DNA from: CAZUGA01 sp964626505
GTDB taxonomy: Bacteria > Pseudomonadota > Gammaproteobacteria > Methylococcales > UBA1147
Direction of reading: 5' to 3'
Assembly: GCA_964626505.1 (NCBI GenBank)
Contig: CAZVFR010000005.1
Coordinates: forward strand, 1 to 29,878
Length of the DNA stretch: 29,878 nt
In this document: in pieces, positions 17,569-25,919 of the stretch
Layout: each line of letters starts with the position of its first letter
How positions within the stretch are numbered: the stretch's first letter is position 1
The notes under the pieces: model-generated
What the model was told of the DNA's origin: nothing
Database searches by the model: none
Seen by the model: only the letters and a program-made list of their open reading frames with translations
Made by a program: the position numbers and the translations under genes

Positions 17569-18087
17569 TTACATCTGGATTTTGACTAGTGTGTTAACCG
17601 CGACACGGTCGAACAAATCCATTACCGCAGCATTGTTCATACGAATACAGCCGTGAGATTCCGGCTCACCGGTAACATAATTGTCCGGGCTTCCGTGGAT
17701 ATAGATAAATCGCCGCAGGGTATCAACCGCTCCAAATCGATTCCTTCCCGGTTCTAGACCACTCAACCAAAGAATTCTGCTAAGGATCCAATCGCGGCTA
17801 GGAAATTGAACGGCCAACCTATCCGAAAAGATTTCGCCGGTCGGTCGTCGCCCGACAAAAACACGCCCCAAAGGTTGCTCCGCGCCTATCTTGGCGCGAA
17901 TCCGATGCTGTCCCGTGGGCGTACATTCACTGCCAAAATATTGACCGGGGCCGTTTTTCGCCGTAGACACCACGTAGGATTGCGCAATTCTGTCATGATC
18001 GATCAAATCAAGACGTTGTTCTTGAATCCTTACCAAAACATAGCATTCCGCGTCACAATGCTCTTTGACAACGGATGAAGTGCTCAT
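17569..18087 (-). CDS. L,D-transpeptidase catalytic (YkuD) domain protein
   Basis: YkuD-fold enzymes use a cysteine to form 3-3 cross-links in peptidoglycan or to attach proteins to it. The 172-residue protein is almost only the catalytic domain. The signature runs from IHGSPDNYVTG to EPESHGCIRMNN, with His131, the conserved SHGCIRM, the nucleophile Cys147 and Arg149. No signal peptide is visible: the N-terminus MSTSSVVKEHCDAECYVLVR is not hydrophobic enough. Export is therefore uncertain, unlike most family members. Its ATG overlaps the rlmD stop by four bases (ATGA at 18084-18087), so it is translationally coupled to an rRNA methyltransferase. Confidence 0.92.
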   Translation of the reverse strand: MSTSSVVKEHCDAECYVLVRIQEQRLDLIDHDRIAQSYVVSTAKNGPGQYFGSECTPTGQHRIRAKIGAEQPLGRVFVGRRPTGEIFSDRLAVQFPSRDWILSRILWLSGLEPGRNRFGAVDTLRRFIYIHGSPDNYVTGEPESHGCIRMNNAAVMDLFDRVAVNTLVKIQM

Positions 18088-19418
18088 TGCTTTTCAAACA
18101 TTGCTATGGATTCTACATGAGCCGTCTGGGGGAACATATCCATGACACCTGCACCGCACAAGGTATAGCCCAGTTCATTAACCAAGACCCCGGAATCACG
18201 CGCTAATGTTGCCGGATTGCACGCTATATAAACAAGTCGTTTAACACCCCAGCGCGGCAAATATTTCAAAACATTTTGAGCGCCGGCACGCGACGGATCA
18301 AGCAACGCATGCGTATACTCGTTTTGACACCAAGATTCATCGTCAACGTCATTGTCCAAATTCGCGACATGAAATTCCACATTGTCCAACCCGTTTCTGC
18401 GCGCGTTATCACAGGCTCTATCGACCAGACTCCGCGCCCCTTCTACACCGACCACACGGCCGGCATACCGAGCTATAGGCAGCGTAAAATTACCCAGACC
18501 ACAGAATAGATCAATAACTTTGTCATCTGGACCTAGTTGCAACAGTTCTATCACCCGACTCACCATATTGCGGTTAATCTCCGGATTCACTTGAGTAAAC
18601 TGTAGTGGATCAAAGTAGCAGGTAACGTTATGTTCCGACAAACGATACTCGAGTAATCTTAGCGAGTCCGCGGTTACCGAAAAAACTGAATCAGGCCCGT
18701 GCGGTTGTACATACACATCGAAATCAAACATCTCCCCGAACTTGCGCAGCATTTCTGTATCAGTCCTTGTTGGATCATCCAAAACGCGAAAAACCAACGC
18801 TCGACCATTGTCTCCGATCGCAATCTCAACCTGTGGCGTACGACTTCTAGTACTTAAAGAACCGATCAACTCTGAAAGTTCACCCAATAATCCACCGATG
18901 GCGGGGTGTAACACATCGCAATGCAACATGTCTGCGATATAGGGGTTTCCTTTCTCATGAAACCCCACCAGGACACGGCCTTTTTTCGCGACATATTTCG
19001 CACCCAGTCTAGCTTTGTATCGATATCCCCAGTATGGCCCGTTAATTGGGGGCCAAAACGAAACCCCGGATAAATGCCCAATATGGGTAAATTGGTCACT
19101 GAGTATTTTTTGTTTGATTGCGATCTGTGCGGTTGATTCCACGTGCTGAAAACTACATCCACCGCACACACCGTAATACTCGCACTTCGGTTCGACACGC
19201 AGTGACGAAGACTCGATCACTTTTTCAACTCGGCCCGCGGCATAATCTCGACGAATATCCGAGTATTTAAATTCGACGTCCTCGCCGGGCAATGCTCCAT
19301 CTACAAACGTAATCTTTCCATCCACATGGGTAATACCTCGCCCATCGTGCGCAAAAGATTCGATCTCCGCGCAAACCGGGGCCTCCGGAAGTTTTTTCTT
19401 TCTGTGTCTTCGTGCCAT
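18084..19418 (-). CDS. rlmD: 23S rRNA (uracil-1939-C5)-methyltransferase
   Basis: RlmD (RumA) methylates U1939 of 23S rRNA and carries an iron-sulfur cluster. The 444-residue protein has an N-terminal TRAM domain. Cluster cysteines C79, C85 and C88 lie in CEYYGVCGGC and C167 in LHCDVLHP, close to the E. coli positions. The SAM-binding motif is DLFCGLGNFTLPIA. The Asp of LLDPSRAGA and the Cys of IACNPATLARD are the usual catalytic residues. The order cysM-rlmD is conserved in gammaproteobacteria; relA, which often follows, is replaced here by the L,D-transpeptidase gene. Confidence 0.97.
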   Translation of the reverse strand: MARRHRKKKLPEAPVCAEIESFAHDGRGITHVDGKITFVDGALPGEDVEFKYSDIRRDYAAGRVEKVIESSSLRVEPKCEYYGVCGGCSFQHVESTAQIAIKQKILSDQFTHIGHLSGVSFWPPINGPYWGYRYKARLGAKYVAKKGRVLVGFHEKGNPYIADMLHCDVLHPAIGGLLGELSELIGSLSTRSRTPQVEIAIGDNGRALVFRVLDDPTRTDTEMLRKFGEMFDFDVYVQPHGPDSVFSVTADSLRLLEYRLSEHNVTCYFDPLQFTQVNPEINRNMVSRVIELLQLGPDDKVIDLFCGLGNFTLPIARYAGRVVGVEGARSLVDRACDNARRNGLDNVEFHVANLDNDVDDESWCQNEYTHALLDPSRAGAQNVLKYLPRWGVKRLVYIACNPATLARDSGVLVNELGYTLCGAGVMDMFPQTAHVESIAMFEKQ

Positions 19419-19577
19419 TAATATTCGAAATATACGCGTGGTATCCGGGCAGGGTTGGCTTTAGCGGAAACGGACATCGAAACCGCGGATACCTCTTGCC
19501 CGTAGACAGGCTAGGAACAGGATTGGACCTAAAACCGAGAAAGCTGAAACCGTAGTGAGAATTGAGGACTAAACTGA

Positions 19578-20471
19578 CTACTGCTCCGGGTACACCCCTG
19601 TGGACAGATAACGGTCACCACGATCGCAGATTATCGTGACGATAACCGCATTATCCACTTCCTTGGATAACCTCAACATTGCCGCAACCGCGCCACCAGA
19701 CGATATTCCGGCAAAGATGCCCTCCCTGGATGCCATCGCCCGTGTTGTTTCCTCCGCGACTTCCTGACTCACATCCATAATTCGATCAACACGCGATGCA
19801 TCATATATTTTGGGGAGATATTCTTTCGGCCAGCGACGAATACCCGGAATCTTCGCGTCCGCCTCGGGCTGGACGCCTACAATTTGTATTTCGGGATTTT
19901 GCTCCTTCAGGTATTTTGACGTGCCCATGATCGTACCTGTAGTGCCCATAGAGCTTACAAAATGTGTAATTGCACCCTCGGTATCACGCCATATTTCCGG
20001 CCCGGTACCTTCGAAATGCGATCGCGGGTTATCCGGGTTCGAAAATTGGTCGAGCACCAAACCGTCGCCGTTAGCCTCCATCTCCCGCGACAAATCGATC
20101 GCGGCTTCCATGCTACCCTCCGCGGGCGTCAATATGATTTCGGCGCCGAATGCTTTCATTACCGCACGACGTTCCACACTCATGCTTTCGGGCATGATCA
20201 AAGTCATACGATAACCTTTAATCGCCGCCGCCATGGCCAAAGCGATGCCAGTATTTCCACTGGTTGCTTCGATCAAGCGGTCACCCGGTTTGATGTCTCC
20301 GCGCGCCTCAGCGTGCTCAATCATGCTTAATGCCGGACGGTCTTTAACCGAACCCGCGGGATTATTCCCTTCCAATTTGACCAATAGCACGTTATTCGTT
20401 TGTTCAACCAATCGTTGAAGCCTTACCATCGGCGTGTTGCCGACGAAGGATTCTAGTGTTGGAAACCCCAT
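19578..20471 (-). CDS. cysM: Cysteine synthase B
   Basis: CysM is a PLP-dependent enzyme that makes cysteine from O-acetylserine and sulfide, or S-sulfocysteine from thiosulfate. The 297-residue protein shows FVGNTPMVRLQRL, the PLP lysine K43 in NPAGSVKDRPA, the phosphate loop TSGNTGIALAMAAA and the late motif GISSGGAVAA. The SVKDRPA form and the short length favour CysM over CysK. The ATG follows the stop codon of the giant kinase gene with no spacer (TAAATG at 20469-20474). Its translation should therefore depend on reading of that gene, unless an internal promoter exists. Confidence 0.96.
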   Translation of the reverse strand: MGFPTLESFVGNTPMVRLQRLVEQTNNVLLVKLEGNNPAGSVKDRPALSMIEHAEARGDIKPGDRLIEATSGNTGIALAMAAAIKGYRMTLIMPESMSVERRAVMKAFGAEIILTPAEGSMEAAIDLSREMEANGDGLVLDQFSNPDNPRSHFEGTGPEIWRDTEGAITHFVSSMGTTGTIMGTSKYLKEQNPEIQIVGVQPEADAKIPGIRRWPKEYLPKIYDASRVDRIMDVSQEVAEETTRAMASREGIFAGISSGGAVAAMLRLSKEVDNAVIVTIICDRGDRYLSTGVYPEQ

Positions 20472-23400
20472 TTAAACCGCCTCAATTTTATTATGTATTA
20501 CGTACGCATGGTAAAAGTCTGCCGGCGGGATAGGCTTGCTAATCAGGTAACCTTGAATAATATCGCAATCGTGCACACGCAGAAACTCGTATTGATCTTT
20601 AGTTTCAACGCCTTCCGCAACAACCTCCAGATTAAGTTTGTGAGCCAATTGAATCATTCCGTCAATAACGGCTGATCCGGATTTGTCTTCGGGTACATCT
20701 CGTATAAAACTTCTATCGATTTTCAATACTTGGACTTTCAACCGCTTCAAATAATTAAATGACGAATACCCTACACCAAAATCATCGATTGCTACCTTGA
20801 CACCCATATCCCTCAATTGATTAAGCTTTTCTATTGTTTCGTCGACATGTTCCAACACCGCATTTTCAGTAATCTCAATTTCCAGATAATCAGGATCCAA
20901 ACCGGTTAGTTCCAGACAACTTTTTACACCGTCAATAAAGTTTGGCGCCATAAACTCACGCACTGAAACATTGACCGCAATGCACCCAAAAAAACCTTGC
21001 TCTACCTGCCAATTTTTGAATTGTTCGCACGCGGTACGCATCACCCATCCACCAATCTGGTTGATCAATCCAGCATCTTCAGCAATTGGAATAAAAACCC
21101 CCGGTAATAGAAAACCGCGTTGTGGGTGCTGCCACCTTACTAGGGCTTCAGCACCAATAACTTTGGATCTTTTCACATCAACCTTGGGTTGATAATACAG
21201 GATCAATTCGTCTTTCTGTATGACACGCCTCAAATCGGCTTCCAACTCGATTCGCTCCGATATCGAAGCGCTCATTTCCACGGTATAGAACTGGTAGTTA
21301 TTTCGGCCTAATGCTTTGGCTCGGTACATCGCAGTATCCGCATTTTTCAGCAACGCTTCTCGGTCGGTTCCATCATCAGGAAAAATCGAAATACCAATAC
21401 TAGCGCCTACATATATTTCCTTACCCATAATTTGAAACGGAGTGGATAGCGAATTGAGTATATTTTGTGCGGCGATATCGGCGCCTTTGGGTCCATGAAC
21501 CGCACTTAGCACAACAACGAATTCGTCACCCCCAAGCCTGGCTAGCGTATCCTCACTTCGCACACACCCCCCAACCCGCTCCGCCAAAATCTTCAGTAAT
21601 TCATCACCTGCTGCATGACCCAGATTATCATTAACATCCTTGAAATGATCAATATCAATGAACATAACCGCCAGCTGATTTCCATTTCTACGTGCATAGG
21701 CCAAATCCTGATGCAACCGATCCGAAAAAGCAATTCTATTGGGCAAGCCGGTCAAACCGTCGTTATACGCAAGTTGCTTAACTTTTTCCTCTGATTTACG
21801 TGCGTCTAACACTCTTTTAACCCGCTGACGCAACACTGCAAGATTAATCGGTTTGGGGATAAAATCCGCCGCCCCGCACTTAAACGCCCGTTCCACGGAT
21901 TCGTCATTTTCCAAAGCCGTAATCATCAGGATTGGCGTTATGCGTCCATCCGGCAACTGTTTAATTTCACGGCAGGCCTCGAAACCGTTCTTGACTGGCA
22001 TAACCGCATCCATGATGATTAAATCCGGTCCGTATTGGCAAAATTTTTCGATCGCTTGCTGGCCGTTCATCGCCTGCTCAATCTTCAGCCCATCCGCTCC
22101 CAAGGCATTCGCAATGGTCAATCGCGTGCTTCTATCGTCATCAACAACTAACACCAATCCACTCTTGCCTCTATTAGACAATTCCCCTGCGCCATCAAAA
22201 GAAGTGAGTTTTTGCTTTAAGCAATTTTCAACTTGGGTAAATTCATTTTTAAGGTCGGCAAATAACTTCTCAACCTGTAACTCAGTAATACCGTCTTCTT
22301 GGGCCAAATCCTCAATTTCCCGACAGATTGAAGCGAACATATTCGCGCCCAAATTCCTGGAACTACCCTTTAGGCTATGCGCTACGCCCATTAGGGCGAC
22401 CCAATCCTTTTGCTTGATGGTATCCTCCATCTGCTTGATGTAATTTGGTGTATCCGCCAAAAACGCATCAATTATTTCGCTGACCTTGCCACCCATTGCG
22501 TTTTCCAGATTCTCGAAACTTTCTAAATTTATTCTGGAATCCGGATCCAATCGATTAGTCGCGCCTGAAACGCCGGCCTTGCGGAACATGTCACCCAATT
22601 TTTTTCTCAGAATTGCCAGATTCAAAGGTTTTATCAGGCAATCATTCATTCCGACATCTAGACAGCGGCGAATATCGTGAGGATTATCGACCGCAGTCAT
22701 GGCAAATATCGGGATGCGCCCTGCTTTACCACTGAATGAGCGAATTTTTCGAGTCGCTTCGTAACCGTCCATTACCGGCATATTGCAGTCCATAAGAATT
22801 ATGTCGTAGGCTTTTCGCTTTACCAGAGAGACCGCTTCTTGGCCATTTGATGCAACGTCAGCTTGAAATCCTGATTCCCCCAACATCGCTTTCGCGACCA
22901 GCTGATTGGTTCGATTATCGTCGACAATCAGGATTCGACCGGCACCCATTTCAGCAACTTTAACCGGACTGACCCTGCTTTCAACGACCGAATGAATTGT
23001 CTGCCCATCCATCAGTGCTCCCAAGCACTTTTTGAGCGCGCTCAATCGAACCGGCTTGTTCAACGTCGCATCAAAATTATCGGCCTCAGCCTCAAAATAA
23101 CAAGGTCGTGTCAAAATCACGATCCGGGTCTCGGTACTACCCAATTTTTTCCTAATTTTATTTGCAAATTCGTTAATTTGAGATGCACACGCGCTGGGGT
23201 CGAATATACAAATATCGATCCGTCGGAATTCAGATGACTCAGCCAAACTAAAAATTTCTCGTTCGGTGGCAGCGGCGATGCAATTGCACCCTAACGATTC
23301 CACAATTCCTACCAAATAGTTTCGCGACGTGGTATTTGGCTCAATAACCAATACGTTTTGGTCGAAGAAAATGCGACCTGAAACATACTCTTTAAGAACT

Positions 23401-24890
23401 TTTAACGCAATACTGAACGAAAAAGAACTCCCTTTTCCTTCGGTACTGACTACTTGAAGTTCCCCGCCTAAAAGGTCAATCAACTGTTTGCAAATGGTCA
23501 ATCCAAGACCAGTACCGCCAAATTTTCGGGTCGTACTTCCATCCGCCTGCCGGAACGATTCAAAGATCTTGTGCTGAGCATTATCCGGAATACCAATGCC
23601 GGTATCCGTAACCGCAAACTTAAATAATGTCTGGCCTTCTTCATCAGTCTTAAATACGGTTTCTAATACAACTTCCCCCGAATCAGTAAATTTAATGGCA
23701 TTACTTAATAAATTGTTTAAGATTTGCCGTAACCTCGTCACATCACCCGCAACGAGTTCAGGCAAATCGGTGGGAACAGCCAAACAAAGTTCAATATTCT
23801 TGGTCTGCGCTTTCTCCGCAAACAACACAGTCACATCTTCCAGGCATTCCCGCAATCCAAAATCGATGACCTCCAATTCCAGCTTTCCTGCTTCTATTTT
23901 ACTGAAATCAAGAATATCGTTAATCAAATCCAACAATGCATCTCCAGAGCTGATTGCTACATTCAAATACTCCCGCTGGCGATCCGGAACACCGATTTCG
24001 TTCAACAAGTTGAGCATCCCCAAAACGCCGTTAAGCGGGGTGCGAATCTCATGACTCACAACCGCCGCGAACTCGGCCTTTGCGCGCGCGGTTTCCAGTG
24101 CGGCATCGCGGGCATCCTTTAATTCGGATTCGCGCTGCTCAAGAACCGTCATCATGGAATTAAACGCATGTTCCATATCGACTATATCCTTGGGACCTTC
24201 CAGCTTCGCTCTAATTTTGGTTTCACCGCGCTCAGCTCGCAGCATAATGCCCGACAAATTTTCAAGCGGTGTTGTTAATCGCTTGGTAATAAATCGAAGA
24301 ATAATCAACAAAACCGAAGCCAGAGAAATCGCGATCAATGCGTTTACAACCAGAATTTTCTGCGTCATCGCATGCAATCCGCGTTTGCTTACCGCGACTA
24401 GAACAAAACCCAAGGTCTGCGCCTCCGCCTGGATTTCTCCAAAAACCGGCTCTATCGGATCTTCGGCAAATGAAGGAACAACTTCGGCACCGAAATACCA
24501 ATATTGCCTGGATTCACGAACCAATCGTGCATCAGATGTTAAGCTTTGCATCCACTCGCCAAGCTCCTCCTCGGAGGGTTCACCTTCACTCATCAATAAT
24601 TTCTTATCCGGAAAGTAAATGGATACTTGGGCAACATCCGGGAATCCCAACAGAGTTTTGGCGGGGAGTTTTGCATTCTCTTCGGCACCGTATAACAGCG
24701 CAAGTCTACTCTGGACAGCAAAGCTGTTGGTCACCTGGAGCCCTTCGCTAACGAATCGATCTTCGGCGGTTTGATTGATGACATACGAAATCAATGAAGA
24801 CGAAATAACCGACAGTATTAAAATACCAAGGACAAAAGTCGTAGAGAGTTGCCGGTTAAAACTGATATTCGGGTGATATAACCAGGACAT
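20472..24890 (-). CDS. BarA/GacS-like hybrid sensor kinase fused to a REC-GGDEF-EAL cyclic-di-GMP module
   Basis: This is a 1472-residue inner-membrane signalling protein. Domains in order are: TM1 (17-38), a periplasmic sensor (39-177), TM2 (178-200), HAMP (200-253), and HisKA with H280 in VVSHEIRTPLNG. The HATPase follows (N box 392-401, DTGIGIP 429-435, GGTGLGL 458-464). Receiver 1 (510-628) is degenerate: its acid pocket reads VIEPN, though D564 and K612 remain. Receiver 2 (651-768) has D656, D657, D701 and K754. The HPt has H838 in AHSLKGSS. Receiver 3 (912-1029) has D917, D918, D961 and K1013. GGDEF is intact (1120-1124) with an inhibitory-site RSED at 1111-1114. EAL is intact (E1248 with N1307, E1339, D1369, D1370, K1390 and Q1446). 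The H-D-H spacing resembles E. coli BarA, and the cysM-rlmD neighbourhood matches gacS/barA, but orthology is not proven. The gene starts 14 bases after the solute-binding protein gene. Confidence 0.95.
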   Translation of the reverse strand: MSWLYHPNISFNRQLSTTFVLGILILSVISSSLISYVINQTAEDRFVSEGLQVTNSFAVQSRLALLYGAEENAKLPAKTLLGFPDVAQVSIYFPDKKLLMSEGEPSEEELGEWMQSLTSDARLVRESRQYWYFGAEVVPSFAEDPIEPVFGEIQAEAQTLGFVLVAVSKRGLHAMTQKILVVNALIAISLASVLLIILRFITKRLTTPLENLSGIMLRAERGETKIRAKLEGPKDIVDMEHAFNSMMTVLEQRESELKDARDAALETARAKAEFAAVVSHEIRTPLNGVLGMLNLLNEIGVPDRQREYLNVAISSGDALLDLINDILDFSKIEAGKLELEVIDFGLRECLEDVTVLFAEKAQTKNIELCLAVPTDLPELVAGDVTRLRQILNNLLSNAIKFTDSGEVVLETVFKTDEEGQTLFKFAVTDTGIGIPDNAQHKIFESFRQADGSTTRKFGGTGLGLTICKQLIDLLGGELQVVSTEGKGSSFSFSIALKVLKEYVSGRIFFDQNVLVIEPNTTSRNYLVGIVESLGCNCIAAATEREIFSLAESSEFRRIDICIFDPSACASQINEFANKIRKKLGSTETRIVILTRPCYFEAEADNFDATLNKPVRLSALKKCLGALMDGQTIHSVVESRVSPVKVAEMGAGRILIVDDNRTNQLVAKAMLGESGFQADVASNGQEAVSLVKRKAYDIILMDCNMPVMDGYEATRKIRSFSGKAGRIPIFAMTAVDNPHDIRRCLDVGMNDCLIKPLNLAILRKKLGDMFRKAGVSGATNRLDPDSRINLESFENLENAMGGKVSEIIDAFLADTPNYIKQMEDTIKQKDWVALMGVAHSLKGSSRNLGANMFASICREIEDLAQEDGITELQVEKLFADLKNEFTQVENCLKQKLTSFDGAGELSNRGKSGLVLVVDDDRSTRLTIANALGADGLKIEQAMNGQQAIEKFCQYGPDLIIMDAVMPVKNGFEACREIKQLPDGRITPILMITALENDESVERAFKCGAADFIPKPINLAVLRQRVKRVLDARKSEEKVKQLAYNDGLTGLPNRIAFSDRLHQDLAYARRNGNQLAVMFIDIDHFKDVNDNLGHAAGDELLKILAERVGGCVRSEDTLARLGGDEFVVVLSAVHGPKGADIAAQNILNSLSTPFQIMGKEIYVGASIGISIFPDDGTDREALLKNADTAMYRAKALGRNNYQFYTVEMSASISERIELEADLRRVIQKDELILYYQPKVDVKRSKVIGAEALVRWQHPQRGFLLPGVFIPIAEDAGLINQIGGWVMRTACEQFKNWQVEQGFFGCIAVNVSVREFMAPNFIDGVKSCLELTGLDPDYLEIEITENAVLEHVDETIEKLNQLRDMGVKVAIDDFGVGYSSFNYLKRLKVQVLKIDRSFIRDVPEDKSGSAVIDGMIQLAHKLNLEVVAEGVETKDQYEFLRVHDCDIIQGYLISKPIPPADFYHAYVIHNKIEAV

Positions 24891-24904
24891 GCTAAATCAC
24901 GAAA

Positions 24905-25846
24905 CTAAGGTCGCGGAAAAACCAAATCAAATGACCGCGCATCCCGCGACGAGAAATCAATACCCAAGTGCCTTGCTGTTCGCATATTAACGGCCAACTT
25001 CAAAGACCGCAGATTAAACATGTTCGACGAAATAGAATCCGCGGCGACGGTTTTGGCCAGTTTACCCAACTCACGCCCCATTTTGAAGTTGTCGGGATAC
25101 ACGGAAAACAAAGCGCCACGTTTAGCGTGAACCAACTTACTCGAAAACACTATTAGACGACGCTTCCACGCTTGTTCCAGGATGGATGGCAATATCGAAT
25201 TCGAATCAAATATAGTAGCATCCTGCAACAACCAAATAGCATTCGTTAAGTTATCAACGCCTTCCACCAAATCTCTATAAATCAACGCCGCCTCTCGCAG
25301 ATTGGTTGCAGACCGCGAATCAAGAACTAAATTCATAGTCTGTACCGATTTTTTAGCACGGTCTATCAATAGTTGGTTGACGTTGGGATTGTATATGACC
25401 GAAACCGTTTTAATCGCAGGCGCCAACATCTTAAGCTTTTCAAATATGATAGCAGGATCCGGCATCAAGTTAATGCCGCCTGCAATCAAATCGGAGGTGT
25501 TGACTGAAGACGGTAAAATTGCACCAATCACAACCGGAATATCCAACTTCATCTGACTAACGGTTTTCAGTCCACCCAGACCCAGCGCTAAAATAACTTT
25601 ATTCTGGTTTTCGATAATATTTGACTGAATTTCGACACTATCGACATGTTTTCCCAATACATAGTGATCGACCTTGGACCCGGTTTCGTGCTCAATTCCA
25701 CCGATTATAGTTTTAAAAATTTTCTTATAAGGATCACGCACTTCAGGATAAATTACACCCAAAGCCGCACCACTGGCGAATCCCCAGACGCTGGAAGCCA
25801 AAGTCAAGAAAAATCCAAAAAGAAATAATCTAAAGGTGGTGCTCAC
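24905..25846 (-). CDS. Periplasmic ABC-type solute-binding protein (ABC_sub_bind family), no permease nearby
   Basis: The 313-residue product starts at GTG 25846. It has a signal peptide (MSTTFRLFLFGFFLTLASSVWG), then the two-lobe fold of the family first called DUF534, PF04392. The pattern includes LALGLGGLKTV, IPVVIGAI, the middle-hinge segment VSVIYNPNVNQ and the late GRELGKLAKTV. Family members are usually annotated as ABC transporter substrate-binding proteins. No permease or ATPase gene is in the window. It lies between the TonB-dependent receptor gene (73 bases upstream) and the giant kinase gene (14 bases downstream). A sensing role, presenting a ligand to the kinase sensor domain, is therefore at least as likely as uptake; this is inference. 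No clear ribosome-binding site precedes the GTG. Confidence 0.85.
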   Translation of the reverse strand: MSTTFRLFLFGFFLTLASSVWGFASGAALGVIYPEVRDPYKKIFKTIIGGIEHETGSKVDHYVLGKHVDSVEIQSNIIENQNKVILALGLGGLKTVSQMKLDIPVVIGAILPSSVNTSDLIAGGINLMPDPAIIFEKLKMLAPAIKTVSVIYNPNVNQLLIDRAKKSVQTMNLVLDSRSATNLREAALIYRDLVEGVDNLTNAIWLLQDATIFDSNSILPSILEQAWKRRLIVFSSKLVHAKRGALFSVYPDNFKMGRELGKLAKTVAADSISSNMFNLRSLKLAVNMRTARHLGIDFSSRDARSFDLVFPRP

Positions 25847-25919
25847 GTGTGATTTCTAAACCAAACCTTTGTATTTTAAAAACGTCCTTTCTTTCAAATA
25901 CTGCTCTGACACTAGTTAG

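Noticed and set aside
21853..22443. A 196-residue plus-strand open frame
   Set aside because: It lies antisense to the receiver 3 and HPt region of the giant kinase and has low-complexity composition. It is a shadow frame.
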